Notes: a model not told the origin generated them from the letters alone. A stretch of DNA of 64,000 nucleotides from Nonomuraea candida (GCF_000725485.1 NZ_JOAG01000043.1:13242-77241), one strand, 5' to 3'. Counted from the first letter of the stretch, positions 24,695 to 33,696 are shown. Made by a program: numbers and translations.

Positions 24695-25951
24695 TCAGAG
24701 TGCCGCGCAGCGGCGTACCGCGAGCAGGGCCAGGGCCCGGGTGACCTCGCGCAGCTCGCGCAGCTCGACCTGCTCCCTCGGCGCGTGCGCGTAGCGCACG
24801 TCACCGGGGCCGTAGTGCAGGGTCGGGATGCCGCCCGCCGCGTACAGCCGCAGGTCGCTCCCGTACGGCGCGGCCGTCTCGGCGGGCCGCCGGCCGGTCG
24901 TCTCCTCCACCGCCCGCCCGACCTGGCCGAGCAGCTCGTGCCCCGCGGGCAGCCGGCCGCTGGCGAACTGCCCGCCCGGCCAGGTCACCACCGGCGGGTT
25001 GGCCCGCAGCCACGGGTCGGCGACGCCGGCGACCGCCTCCTCGAACGCGGCCCGCGCCGCCGCCGGGTCCTCGTCCAGCCGCACCCCGAGCCGCCCCTCC
25101 GCGACCAGCAGGTCGGGCACGGTGCTGGCCCAGTCGCCCGCGCGCACGGTGCCGATCTCGATCGGGTACGGCATCGTGTTGCCCGCGAAGAGCTCGGGGA
25201 CGTCCCTGTTGCGCTCGGCCTCCAGCCGCCTGATCGCCTCGAACACGGGCCAGAACGCCTCGATCGCGTTGACCCCTTCGTACCGGGTGGCGCCGTGCGC
25301 GGCCCGCCCGGCGATCTCCAGCCGGAACGTCAGCGCGCCCGCGTTGGCCGTGATGACCGCGCCGCCGGTCGGCTCGCTGATCACCGCGGCCTCGGCCGTG
25401 TGGCCCCTGGCCAGGGTGGCGAACGCGCCGAGCCCGCCGTCCTCCTCGCTGATCACGCAGTGCACGGCCAGCGGCCTGGCCAGCCTGACCCCGGCCCTGG
25501 CGATGGCGCGGGCCACGGCCAGGTTGGCCACCAGGCCGGCCTTCATGTCGCACGCTCCCCTCCCGTGCAGCACGTCGCCGGTGATCCGGGCGGCGAACGG
25601 GTCGCTGCCCGCCCACTTGGCCAGATCGCCGGTCGGCACGACGTCCACGTGGCCCTGCAGCGCCAGCGCGGGCGGGCCCTCGCCGCCGGGGGTGACGGCC
25701 GCGACGCCGTACCCCTCGGTCCTGGGGGCCTCGGTGCCGGGGAAGCCGGGGCGGGCGGTCAGCCCGGCCAGGTCGAGCTTCCAGACGTCCACCTCCATGC
25801 CGGCCTCGGTGAGCAGGCGGGCGAAGCGGTGCTGCAGGTCGGACTCGGCGTCGGTGCCGGTGACGCTGGGGACCCTGACGGTCTCGGCCAGCAGGTTGAC
25901 GGTCTCCGCCTCGTCGATGGCGTTGAGGACCCGGGCTTCCACGTCGTGCAT
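24695..25951 (-). CDS. M20 family metallopeptidase (ArgE/DapE-type deacylase)
   Basis: 418 aa from ATG 25951; a GTG at 25978 is also in frame. Zinc-site motifs are present: LQGHVDVVPTGD, GRGACDMKAGLVAN with the bridging Asp, the catalytic EE in ISEEDGGLGAF, SEPTGG and a C-terminal His (DVRYAHAPREQVE). The dimerisation domain lies around AGRAAHGATRYEGVNAIEAF. It hydrolyses an N-acyl amino acid or a similar amide; the substrate cannot be told. It diverges from the endonuclease/phosphatase-family gene. Confidence 0.9.
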   Translation of the reverse strand: MHDVEARVLNAIDEAETVNLLAETVRVPSVTGTDAESDLQHRFARLLTEAGMEVDVWKLDLAGLTARPGFPGTEAPRTEGYGVAAVTPGGEGPPALALQGHVDVVPTGDLAKWAGSDPFAARITGDVLHGRGACDMKAGLVANLAVARAIARAGVRLARPLAVHCVISEEDGGLGAFATLARGHTAEAAVISEPTGGAVITANAGALTFRLEIAGRAAHGATRYEGVNAIEAFWPVFEAIRRLEAERNRDVPELFAGNTMPYPIEIGTVRAGDWASTVPDLLVAEGRLGVRLDEDPAAARAAFEEAVAGVADPWLRANPPVVTWPGGQFASGRLPAGHELLGQVGRAVEETTGRRPAETAAPYGSDLRLYAAGGIPTLHYGPGDVRYAHAPREQVELRELREVTRALALLAVRRCAAL

Positions 25952-26001
25952 GGTGCACACCCTCTCATGAACCTTCACCCGCCTTCGTGGAGATACAGGA
26001 C

Positions 26002-26937
26002 GTGCGTACCTGGATGAGCTGGATCGTGGTGGTTCCCTGCGGAGTGTGGGCGGCGCTGCGGCTGAGCGGCTTCGAGCCGGAGTGGCCGTGGGTGCCGCTG
26101 GTGTCGTTCACGCCGTACGTGGGGGCCGCCGCCGTGCTGGCCCTGGCGCTGGCCTGCGTGCTGCGGCGGTGGGCGGCCGGCACGGTGGCGCTCGTGTCGG
26201 TGCTGGCGCTGACGCCCGCCCTGCTGCCCCGCGCGCTGCCGGACGGCAATCCCGGCGCCGAGGGGGCCACGCTGCGGGTACTGGCGGCCAACCTGATGGT
26301 CGGCAAGGCCCGCACGGAGGAGCTGATGGCCCTGGTGGAGCGGTGGCGGCCGGACGTGCTGACGTTGCAGGAGCTCACCCCGGACGCGATGCGCCGGCTG
26401 GAGCGGGCGGGGCTGCGCCGCACGCTGCGGCACGCCGTGACCAGGCCGCTGACCGGGGTGGGCGGATCGGCCGTGTACGCGCGGCATCCGCTCAAGGAGG
26501 CCGGCTACCTCAAGATCGGCGCGTTCGGCCAGGCCAGGGCGTGGCTGGCGCATCCCGGCGGCGCCCGGATCGAGGTCGTGTCCGTGCACCCGTGCGCGCC
26601 CAAGCGGCTCGGGCGGCAGCCGTGCTGGCGGGCCGGGCTCGACGCGCTGCCCCGGGCCGGCCGGGACGCGCCCCGGGTGCTGGCGGGCGACTTCAACGCC
26701 ACGCTCGACCACCTGCCGATGCGCGAGCTGCTGGCCTCCGGCTACCGGGACGCCGCCGACGTGACGGGGCAGGGGTTCGTGCCGACCTGGCCGCAGTTCG
26801 GGCCGTGGTGGCAGTCGCCCGGGGTGGCCATCGACCACGTGCTGGCGGACGAGCGGATGGCGGTGCGCGGCTTCGCGGTGCTCACGCTCCACGGCACCGA
26901 CCACCGCCCGGTGTTCGCCGAGCTCCGGCTGCCCTGA
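26002..26937 (+). CDS. Membrane-anchored endonuclease/exonuclease/phosphatase family protein
   Basis: 311 aa from GTG 26002 (GGAG nine bases upstream); GTG 25987 or ATG 26014 are alternatives. Three hydrophobic segments fill residues about 8-85, then the EEP domain begins: LRVLAANLMVGKA (Asn), DVLTLQELTPDAM (catalytic Glu), VVSVHPCAPK, VLAGDFNATLDHL (DFN), GVAIDHVLADE and GTDHRPVFAEL (terminal DH). All metal and catalytic residues of the family are there. Homologues in actinomycetes are membrane-tethered with the active site probably outside. Substrate unknown. Confidence 0.88.
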   Translation: MRTWMSWIVVVPCGVWAALRLSGFEPEWPWVPLVSFTPYVGAAAVLALALACVLRRWAAGTVALVSVLALTPALLPRALPDGNPGAEGATLRVLAANLMVGKARTEELMALVERWRPDVLTLQELTPDAMRRLERAGLRRTLRHAVTRPLTGVGGSAVYARHPLKEAGYLKIGAFGQARAWLAHPGGARIEVVSVHPCAPKRLGRQPCWRAGLDALPRAGRDAPRVLAGDFNATLDHLPMRELLASGYRDAADVTGQGFVPTWPQFGPWWQSPGVAIDHVLADERMAVRGFAVLTLHGTDHRPVFAELRLP

Positions 26938-27042
26938 GCCCGCACGCCGGCCGGGGGCTTGGAGGGGTGGCGGTTACGTTGGGTGGCGGAGTGCGGGCGT
27001 CCCGGGAAGACCGGGTGTCCGCTTGCTCGTAAACTGGAGCGC

Positions 27043-27363
27043 GTGGTAGAGCCCAAGTTCGAGATTCAGATGCTGCACGACCGGGTCATGATCAGGTTGG
27101 AGCAGGAGGCCGAGGAGCGGCGCAGCGGCTCCGGGATCGTCATTCCCGCGACGGTCAAGATGGCCAACCGGCTCGCCTGGGGCGAGGTCTGCGGCGTCGG
27201 CACGAACGTGCGCTCGGTCAAGGTGGGCGACAAGGTGCTGTTCAACCCGGAGGACCAGTTCGAGGTCGAGGTGCACGCCAAGGTCTACCTGGTGATGCGC
27301 GAGCGCGACCTGCACGCGGTGGCCACCCAGGAGACCGACCACGGCACCGGCCTCTATCTGTGA
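27043..27363 (+). CDS. GroES-like (Cpn10 fold) small protein
   Basis: 106 aa from GTG 27043, GGAG three bases before. It has the Cpn10 beta-barrel pattern: LHDRVMIRLEQEAEERRSGSGIVIPATVK, WGEVCGVGTNVRSVKVGDKVLFNPED, and a C-terminal MRERDLHAV. It differs from housekeeping GroES, which sits with groEL; this is the conserved stand-alone actinobacterial paralogue ending in TGLYL. Function as a co-chaperone is inferred by fold only. Confidence 0.82.
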   Translation: MVEPKFEIQMLHDRVMIRLEQEAEERRSGSGIVIPATVKMANRLAWGEVCGVGTNVRSVKVGDKVLFNPEDQFEVEVHAKVYLVMRERDLHAVATQETDHGTGLYL

Positions 27364-27375
27364 CGAGGTGGCGTC

Positions 27376-27510
27376 TCCCCGAGCCCTGGTGAATCCGCCG
27401 GGCCCTGGTGGATCTCCCTACGTCCTGGTGAACCGCCTGGATCCCGGCGAGTCTTCCTGGCGACTGGTGGATCTTCCGGGTCCTGGTGGAGTTTCTAGGT
27501 CCTGGTGAAG
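27376..27510. repeat. Degenerate repeat of CCTGGTGrA elements
   Basis: The core CCTGGTGAA/CCTGGTGGA recurs at irregular 19-32 bp spacing (about 27383, 27403, 27424, 27484, 27501). The last copy is the antisense of the final codons of the beta-propeller gene, so the array looks like a partial duplication of that gene end. It fills the space between the convergent GroES-like and propeller genes. Confidence 0.65.
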
Positions 27511-28436
27511 GAGAGCCACAACTCGGCCGCCCACGCCCGCGCGGGCAGGGCGGCCGGCACGCGCGTGACCCGGCCGCGCAGGTCGAGCACCGACAGGCGG
27601 TAGGCGCCCCGGTGGGCCATGACGGCGATCACGTGCCGCTCGTCCCACCAGCCGAGCAGCGCCTCCGGCCGCGCGTCCACCCGCCGCGCGATCCGGCCGG
27701 TGGCCGGATCGACCAGGCAGAGCTGCTCGTCGAAGCGCGACGGGCACCAGGTGGCCAGCCGTTTCCCCGAGGGCGAGAAGGAGCTCTCGGGGCCGGTCGG
27801 CAGGCCCACCCTCGCGAACGTGCGCAGCACCGCCCCGTCGGTGTGCCGGTAGAAGCGCAGGCCGCCGCCGTGCGCCGAGACGAGGTCGCCGCCGGGGCTC
27901 CACCAGAAGGCGGCGTCGGCGGGCAGTCCCGCGATCCGGACCGTGCGGGCGGTCTTGGCGGCCACGTCCACGACGGTGAAGCCCAGCACCCGCCACTTGC
28001 CGCCGCTCTTCCGCTCGACCGTGAGCGCGATCCGCCGGCCGTCCCGCGACCAGGAGACCCGGGAGGCCGTCAGCGGCTTGCGCACCGTGCGGACCCGGGT
28101 GGTCTGTCCGGTGGCTCTGCCGGTGAGGACGAGCACGTCCTGGCCGGAGCGGTACGAGGCGGGCACGCCGGCCGTCCACCGGCCGTCCGGCGCGACGGAC
28201 ACCTCGGACAGCGTCGTCAGCCTGGTGAAGGAGTTGCCGGTGGCGGATCGCAGGTAGGTGCGCCGGGTGCCGAGGCCGTAGGCGGCGAGGCGTACCGGGT
28301 CGCCCGGTTTTTCGTGATATTTCATGCCGCCTGTGCCCGGCAGCACCAGCTCGGCCGGCGGTGGCGCCACGAGGGCGGCGGGCGCCACCGCCGGCCCCGC
28401 CACCATGGACGCCACGAGGGCGAGGTGAGCGATCAC
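27495..28436 (-). CDS. Secreted TolB/WD40-like beta-propeller protein
   Basis: 313 aa from GTG 28436. The N terminus is a short signal-like hydrophobic segment followed by Ala/Pro-rich sequence. The body consists of repeated strand blades with Asp/Gly turns: VSVAPDGRWTAGV, VSWSRDGRRIALTV, FWWSPGGDLVSAH, SFSPSGKRLATW, typical of TolB-type propellers. It is probably exported and scaffold-like; no catalytic motif is seen. RBS is weak and the start could be a few codons later (ATG near 28405). Confidence 0.7.
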   Translation of the reverse strand: MIAHLALVASMVAGPAVAPAALVAPPPAELVLPGTGGMKYHEKPGDPVRLAAYGLGTRRTYLRSATGNSFTRLTTLSEVSVAPDGRWTAGVPASYRSGQDVLVLTGRATGQTTRVRTVRKPLTASRVSWSRDGRRIALTVERKSGGKWRVLGFTVVDVAAKTARTVRIAGLPADAAFWWSPGGDLVSAHGGGLRFYRHTDGAVLRTFARVGLPTGPESSFSPSGKRLATWCPSRFDEQLCLVDPATGRIARRVDARPEALLGWWDERHVIAVMAHRGAYRLSVLDLRGRVTRVPAALPARAWAAELWLSFTRT

Positions 28437-28612
28437 GCCCGCAGAATAGACAGCGCAGCGCCGAATCCGGCCCGGGGATAACGACCCGGTCTGGAAACGA
28501 CGCCCCTCGCGGCCACCGTCCCGACGAAGCAGATCCCGGACGAAGCCGAACCGGACGAAGCGCGGCCGGAGGAAGCGCGGCCGGAGCCGCCGCCCGTTGA
28601 GCGGAAACGCCG

Positions 28613-29068
28613 TTAGACGAAGCGCTGCGCGATCTCGATGACGTCGATGCCGAGCGTGAGCAGGCCGAAGTAGACGATCACCCCTGCGGCGGCCACCGTG
28701 ACGACGAGCACGACGATGCGGACCAGCCAGCCCTGCCGTTTGTACCACTCGGTCCAGGCGTGCAGCGTCTGCTTGCCGAACTCCAGCACTTTGTGCGCCC
28801 AGTGGAACTCGGTGGCCAGCACCGCCAGGCCCGCGAACACCACGAGCCACCCCGGACCGGGGAACGGCACCATGACCAGCCCGCCCACCACCATGACGGC
28901 GCCGACCAGGCCGACCACGATCTTCAGGGTGAGCGCTCCCGCGCGCGTGGAGCGCACGCCGTCGAGCCAGCCCTTCAGACCCCTGCGGCGTCCGGGCATG
29001 CCCGAACGGCCGGCGGCCTCGTCCTTGATCACGTCGGCGTCGCCGGTGTCGGAGTTCTTCACCTGCAC
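28613..29068 (-). CDS. TIGR02611 family membrane protein (PGPGW domain)
   Basis: 151 aa from GTG 29068, GGGGGG a few bases upstream. A charged N-terminal 45 residues is followed by two hydrophobic segments carrying MVPFPGPGWLVVFAGLAVLATEFHWA, the PGPGW signature, then KRQGWLVRIVVLVVTVAAAGVIVYFGLL. This is the conserved actinobacterial TIGR02611 family of unknown function, probably an inner-membrane protein with cytoplasmic N terminus. Confidence 0.88.
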   Translation of the reverse strand: MQVKNSDTGDADVIKDEAAGRSGMPGRRRGLKGWLDGVRSTRAGALTLKIVVGLVGAVMVVGGLVMVPFPGPGWLVVFAGLAVLATEFHWAHKVLEFGKQTLHAWTEWYKRQGWLVRIVVLVVTVAAAGVIVYFGLLTLGIDVIEIAQRFV

Positions 29069-29207
29069 TATTCCCCCCGGCAGTCGGTATGCCCTCAAGG
29101 ATACGGCCCTGCCCCCCATGGCCACTTGCAGTCGACTAGCAAAGCACCAAACGCGATAACCAGTAAAATCTCCCGTTGATCAGGCAGTTTCCAGCAAATA
29201 TCGGTTA

Positions 29208-30125
29208 ATGTCTGTTATGCCCGAGGTTCTACTCCGCACCGTCACCGGCCCTGTACGCGCGGCCGCCATCGAAGGCGCCGTGCTCCCCAACGAGCACCTG
29301 CGCACGGATCTGCGCTGGGCGGTCGGCATCGACTCCGACCCGCACCGCTGGCTGGACGAGGAGGCGACGGTCACCGCCGAGCTGCGCGAACTGCGCCAGT
29401 CCGACCAGCTCGGGCTCGTGGTGGACCTCACCTGCATCGGCATGGGCCGCGACGCCGCCGCCCTGGCCCGGATCGCGGCCGGCAGCCGCGTACCGGTGAT
29501 CGCCTCGACCGGTCTGTACGCCGAGCCGTTCACGAACGTCGGCGACCAGGACGTGGACACGCTCACCGCCACCCTCATGGAGGAGATCGTCAGCGGCGTG
29601 GACGGAACAGGCGTCTTTCCCGGCGTGATCGGCGAGGTGGGCTGCTGGGGCGCCGAGCCGACGCCGCGCGAGGAGCGCTGCCTGATCGCCGCCGCCCGCG
29701 CCTCCCTGCGCTCGCGCCTCCCCGTCGCCACGCACGGCCGGAACGGCCACGCCCTGCTGGAGATCCTGCTCGGCCAGAACCTGCCGGGCTCGCGGGTGGC
29801 CGTCGGGTACGCGGGCACCGACCTGGGCGCGGCCAGGAAGATCGCCGAGGCGGGCGCGTACGTGAGCCTGGGCCTGCTGGGCCTGGGCGCCGACCAGGCG
29901 GCCAGGATCGCGCTCGGCCTCATCGAGGACGGCCACGCCGACCGCCTGCTGCTCAGCACCGGCCTGAGCCGGGTGGCGCAGGTGCGCAGGTATGACGGGC
30001 CCGGGTACGCGCACCTGTTCGCGGCGCTGCTGCCGCGGCTGCGCGAGGCGGGCACGGGCGAGGACGTGATCCGCCTGGTCACCCACGACAACCCGCTGCG
30101 CTGGCTCACCGAGGGCCTGTCCTGA
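29208..30125 (+). CDS. Phosphotriesterase-fold protein with degenerate metal site
   Basis: 305 aa (ATG 29208; ATG 29217 also possible; no clear Shine-Dalgarno). The fold follows phosphotriesterases (AVLPNEHLRTDLRW; LVVDLTCIGMGRD; VIASTGLY; GVIGEVGCWG; ATHGRNGH; SRVAVGYAGTDLG). Several metal ligands are changed: the first His of HxH is Asn (NEH, residue 28), GHxD is GYAGTD, and the last Asp motif reads STG. A Glu takes the usual lysine position, as in some PTE relatives. It may be a non-catalytic or altered enzyme. The upstream 60 bp is unusually AT-rich. Confidence 0.65.
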   Translation: MSVMPEVLLRTVTGPVRAAAIEGAVLPNEHLRTDLRWAVGIDSDPHRWLDEEATVTAELRELRQSDQLGLVVDLTCIGMGRDAAALARIAAGSRVPVIASTGLYAEPFTNVGDQDVDTLTATLMEEIVSGVDGTGVFPGVIGEVGCWGAEPTPREERCLIAAARASLRSRLPVATHGRNGHALLEILLGQNLPGSRVAVGYAGTDLGAARKIAEAGAYVSLGLLGLGADQAARIALGLIEDGHADRLLLSTGLSRVAQVRRYDGPGYAHLFAALLPRLREAGTGEDVIRLVTHDNPLRWLTEGLS

Positions 30126-30247
30126 CGCATCCTTCCCCGGCCATCCCGAGCAAGATCACCTCGTGGGGCCTGGACGGGCCGCGGCAGGGCCGTACGGTGT
30201 GAAAGCTCGCTAGGATCGGGACGACACGAGCCTGAGCGGGTGGGGGG

Positions 30248-31381
30248 ATGGCGACCGAGGACACGCGGAGGACCGGGCGTCTGCGCAGGCCGCTCGCCAC
30301 GCTCTCGCGCCTGAGCCGGCTGGGTGACATACCCGTCGTGATGATGCTGGCGTGGGCCGGCTGGCTGGCCGTGCCGTGGTCGTTCAGCGGCCTCGCCCAG
30401 GCCCGCGCCGCCGCCGCGGCGGCCGCGGCCGACGCCGAAGCGCTCCAGGTCCAGCCACCCGCCCTCACCCAGGAACCCCCCGGCCCGCCCCCGGCCCCCG
30501 CCACCCTGCCCGGGCTGGCTCAGCAGCCGCGCGATGGGCGGTGCGAGACGGTGGCGTGGGGCATCCCCGCGGCCCGGACCGCTCCGCTCACGACCGTCCT
30601 GTCCTGCGGCGACAGCACCCCCGCTCCGTCTGCGGCCCTCGTGGCGAGCACCGGCGAGGAGACCACCGGCCTGGCGTCCGAGGCGGGGGCGTCCGGCGTC
30701 GGGGCGTCCGGCGTCGGGGCGTCCGACGTGCTGGCGCGGGAGCGGGCCAGGATCGCCGGGGAGGTGCACGACGCGGCCGGGCACGGGCTGGCGGCCATCG
30801 CGATGCAGGCCGGGCTCGCGCTCGTCACCCTCGACGACGACCCCGAGCAGGCGCGGGCCTCGCTGCGGGCGATCAAGGAGACCAGCACGACGGCCCTCGC
30901 GCACCTGCGGGCGGCGCTGGATCGCATCGACCCGCCGGCGGGCGACCTGGGCGGCCTCATCGATGGTGTACGCGCGGCGGGCCTGCCCGTGGACGTCGAG
31001 CCCGCCGAGCTGACCGTGCCCGCCCACCTCCACGGCGCCGTCTACGGCGTGGTGCGCGAGTCGCTCACCAACGTGCTCCGGCACGCGGGCCCGACCAGGG
31101 CACTCGTGCGCGCGATCGGGGACGGGCGAGAGTTCGTCATCGAGATCGCCGACCGAGGCGCCGGGCGGCCGGGCGCGAGCGCACGCACGAGCACTGCCAT
31201 GGGGACCGCCATGGACACCGTCATGGACACTGCCGTGGACACTGCCATGGGGGCGGGTGAAGGGCGGGGGCTGGCCGGGATGCGGGCCAGGGTGACCGAG
31301 GCCGGCGGCCGGTTCGCGGCCGGGCCCCGGGAGGGCGGCGGCTTCCGCGTGGTGGCCAGGTTCCCGCAGGTCCCGGCGTGA
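30248..31381 (+). CDS. Two-component sensor histidine kinase (HisKA_3)
   Basis: 377 aa. One hydrophobic segment near residues 29-48, an Ala/Pro-rich linker, then the HisKA_3 dimerisation helix ARIAGEVHDAAGHGLAAIAMQ with the phospho-His near 174. The ATPase has N-box VVRESLTNVLRHA, G1 IADRGAGRPG and G2 GRGLAGMRARV. Between G1 and G2 lies a repeat-derived insert (TAMGTAMDTVMDTAVDTAMG) in the ATP lid. A second short repeat GASGV occurs before the H-box. It is the NarL-type partner of the regulator that overlaps its stop. Confidence 0.88.
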   Translation: MATEDTRRTGRLRRPLATLSRLSRLGDIPVVMMLAWAGWLAVPWSFSGLAQARAAAAAAAADAEALQVQPPALTQEPPGPPPAPATLPGLAQQPRDGRCETVAWGIPAARTAPLTTVLSCGDSTPAPSAALVASTGEETTGLASEAGASGVGASGVGASDVLARERARIAGEVHDAAGHGLAAIAMQAGLALVTLDDDPEQARASLRAIKETSTTALAHLRAALDRIDPPAGDLGGLIDGVRAAGLPVDVEPAELTVPAHLHGAVYGVVRESLTNVLRHAGPTRALVRAIGDGREFVIEIADRGAGRPGASARTSTAMGTAMDTVMDTAVDTAMGAGEGRGLAGMRARVTEAGGRFAAGPREGGGFRVVARFPQVPA

Positions 31382-32169
31382 CCGGGCCCAAGGCACGCGA
31401 CGGCGTGGCCGGGCCCACGAGTGGCGGCGTGAGCGGCTCCGCGACAGGTCGCGGCATGGCCGGCCCCGAGGCGGGGGAAGGCGTGGCCGGAGCCGTGGCG
31501 GGTGAGGGCGGGAGCGGCGTGGTCAGGGTGGCCATCGCCGACGATCAGGCGGTCGTGCGGATGGGGCTGCGGGCGCTGCTGGAGCGGGAGCCCGGCATGG
31601 AGTGCGTCGGCGAGGCGGGCGACGGGCACACGGCGCTGGCGCTGCTCCGCCGCACCAGGCCCGACGTGCTGCTGCTCGACATCCGCATGCCCGGCATGGA
31701 CGGCCTGGCCACGCTGCGGGCCATCGCCGCCGACCCCGGGCTGCGCGGCACCCGCGTCGTCGTGGTGACGACCTTCGCCATGGACGAGTACATCTTCGCC
31801 GCCCTCCAGGCCGGCGCCAGCGGCTTCCTGCTCAAGGACAGCGCCCCCGACGAGCTGGTCAACGCCGTACGCGTGGTCGCCGCCGGGGAGGCCCTGCTGT
31901 CGCCCGCCATCACCAGGAAGGTCATCGGCCTGTTCGGGCGGCACGGCGCCGAGCCGGTCGAGGGGATCGAGACGCTGACGCCGCGCGAGCGGGAGCTGGT
32001 GGCCTGGGTGGCCACGGGCCGGTCGAACGAGGAGATCGCCAGGGAGCTGACGATCAGCCCCGACACCGTGCGCACCCACGTCAGCCGGGCCATGGTCAAG
32101 CTGCACGCCAGAGACCGCGCCCAGCTCGTGGTCTTCGCCATGCGCGCCGGCCTCGCCCTGCCCGCCTGA
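31378..32169 (+). CDS. NarL/LuxR-family response regulator
   Basis: 263 aa from a GTG overlapping the kinase stop (GTGA). The receiver domain has VAIADDQAVVRMGLRALLE, phospho-acceptor Asp in DVLLLDIRMPGMDG, the Thr/Lys switch in VVVTTF and FLLKDSAP. The C-terminal LuxR helix-turn-helix is LTPREREL...SNEEIARELTISPDTVRTHVSRAMVKLHARDRAQ. The first 47 residues are Gly/Ala-rich repeats absent in the family. An internal GTG at 31519 with GGGAG before it gives a normal-length protein and may be the true start. Confidence 0.9.
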   Translation: MTGPKARDGVAGPTSGGVSGSATGRGMAGPEAGEGVAGAVAGEGGSGVVRVAIADDQAVVRMGLRALLEREPGMECVGEAGDGHTALALLRRTRPDVLLLDIRMPGMDGLATLRAIAADPGLRGTRVVVVTTFAMDEYIFAALQAGASGFLLKDSAPDELVNAVRVVAAGEALLSPAITRKVIGLFGRHGAEPVEGIETLTPRERELVAWVATGRSNEEIARELTISPDTVRTHVSRAMVKLHARDRAQLVVFAMRAGLALPA

Positions 32170-32175
32170 GGCCGG

Positions 32176-33468
32176 CTACCTCTTGAGGAAGCCCTCGTAG
32201 TTGCGCTGCTGGAGCTGGGACTCGATCTGTTTCACCGTGTCCAGGCCCACCCCGACCATGATGAGGATGCTGGTGCCGCCGAACGGGAAGTTCTGCTGCG
32301 TGCCCGGGTCACGCAGGATCGCGAACGCCAGCAGCGGCAGCAGCGCCAGCACCGCGAGATAGACCGCGCCCGCGGCCGTCAGCCGGCTGAGCACGTAGCC
32401 CAGGTATCCCGCCGTGGCCGGCCCCGGCCGGATGCCGGGCACGAATCCGCCGTACTTGCGGATGCCGTCGGCCACCTCGGCCGGGTTGAAGGTGATCGAC
32501 ACGTAGAAGTAGGCGAATGCGGCGATGAGCAGCACGTACACGGACATGTAGAGCGGGTGCGTGCCCGCGGTGAGGTTGAGCTCCACCCAGGTGCGCGCCT
32601 CGGGCCCCAGCAGCGGGGCGGCCAGCGTCGGCAGGTAGAGCAGGGACGAGGTGAAGATGACCGGCACGATGCCCGCCTGGTTCACCTTCAGGGGGATGTA
32701 CGTGTTCTGCCCCCCGTACGTACGCTGCCCCACCAGGCGCTTGGCGTACCGCACCGGGACGCGCCGCTGCGCCTGCTCCACGAAGACCACGGCCGCCACC
32801 AGGAACAGCCCGGCCACCAGCATCACCACGAAGCTCACCGGGCTGAGCACGAAGATCTTCGACATGTACGCCGGGAAGACGGCCACGACCTGGGTGAAGA
32901 TCAGCAGGGACATGCCGTTCCCGACCCCGCGCTCGGTGATCAGCTCGCCCAGCCACATCACGGCGCAGGCGCCCGCCACCATGGTCAGCACGATCACGCT
33001 CACGGCGAGCAGCCCGTCGTCCCGTAGCAGCGGCCGGGGACAGCCGGGCAGGAGCTGACCGGTGCGGGCCAGGGCGACGATGGTGCCGGCGTTCAGGACG
33101 GCGAGGCCGACGGTGGCGTAGCGGGTGTACTGCGTGATCTTGGCCTGGCCGTTCTGCCCCTCCTTCCTGAGCGCGTCGAGCCTGGGGATCACCACGGCGA
33201 GGAGCTGCATGACGATGCTGGCGGTGATGTACGGCATCACGCCGAGCGCGAACACCGAGAGCTGCAACATCGCGCCCCCGCTGAGCATCTGCACCATGTC
33301 GAACAGGCCGCCGCCGGCGTCGCCCACGCACTGGCGTACGGCGACCACGTCCACGCCCGGCGCGGGCATGAGCTGCCCCAGCCGGAACAGGGCGAGGACG
33401 CCAAGGGTGAACAGCAGCTTGCCCCGCAGCTCCGGCGCCCGGAACACCCTGCTCAAAACGGTCAACAT
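32176..33468 (-). CDS. secY: SecY-family preprotein translocase channel protein (stand-alone copy)
   Basis: 430 aa from ATG 33468, full SecY length with ten membrane segments. Typical features: [10 protein letters not shown] near the plug region, [30 protein letters not shown], the cytoplasmic loop [13 protein letters not shown] (SecA/ribosome contact), [23 protein letters not shown] and the final [17 protein letters not shown]. It is not in a ribosomal-protein operon with adk/map, where the main secY normally lies, so it is probably a second SecY paralogue. It is convergent with the response regulator gene, 6 bp away. Confidence 0.92.
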   Translation of the reverse strand: MLTVLSRVFRAPELRGKLLFTLGVLALFRLGQLMPAPGVDVVAVRQCVGDAGGGLFDMVQMLSGGAMLQLSVFALGVMPYITASIVMQLLAVVIPRLDALRKEGQNGQAKITQYTRYATVGLAVLNAGTIVALARTGQLLPGCPRPLLRDDGLLAVSVIVLTMVAGACAVMWLGELITERGVGNGMSLLIFTQVVAVFPAYMSKIFVLSPVSFVVMLVAGLFLVAAVVFVEQAQRRVPVRYAKRLVGQRTYGGQNTYIPLKVNQAGIVPVIFTSSLLYLPTLAAPLLGPEARTWVELNLTAGTHPLYMSVYVLLIAAFAYFYVSITFNPAEVADGIRKYGGFVPGIRPGPATAGYLGYVLSRLTAAGAVYLAVLALLPLLAFAILRDPGTQQNFPFGGTSILIMVGVGLDTVKQIESQLQQRNYEGFLKR

Positions 33469-33585
33469 GCTCCGGAAGTCTGCTCGCCGCGGCGGGTCCG
33501 GTCGTCCGCTGAGACGAGGCGTCCGCGTACGCAGATTCACGTAGACGCACGGCACGGGCCACGCACCCCCACCGGCACGGGCGCC

Positions 33586-33669
33586 GCGCCCGGCGGTCAG
33601 GGCGTCGCGCCCGGCGGTCAGGGCGTCGCGCCCCGCGGTCAGGGCGTCGCGCCCCGGCGGTTCGGGCTC
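33586..33669. repeat. Four 21-bp tandem repeats
   Basis: Units of GCGCCCGGCGGTCAGGGCGTC run at 33586, 33607, 33628 and 33649, the last two with substitutions. They lie in the divergent region between the SecY gene and the kinase-like gene. No spacers are present, so this is a minisatellite. Confidence 0.92.
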
Positions 33670-33696
33670 CGCGCCCCCACCCGGTACGGTGATCGC

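Noticed and set aside
24785..26017. Plus-strand 410-codon frame opposite the M20 peptidase
   Set aside because: Antisense shadow of a gene with all zinc-site motifs; Gly/Arg/His/Val-rich composition.
29180..31396. Minus-strand frame of 738 codons
   Set aside because: Covers two good plus-strand genes (PTE-fold protein and histidine kinase) and has shadow composition.
33586..33669. Possible CRISPR array
   Set aside because: Units are contiguous 21-bp repeats without unique spacers, and no cas genes are present.
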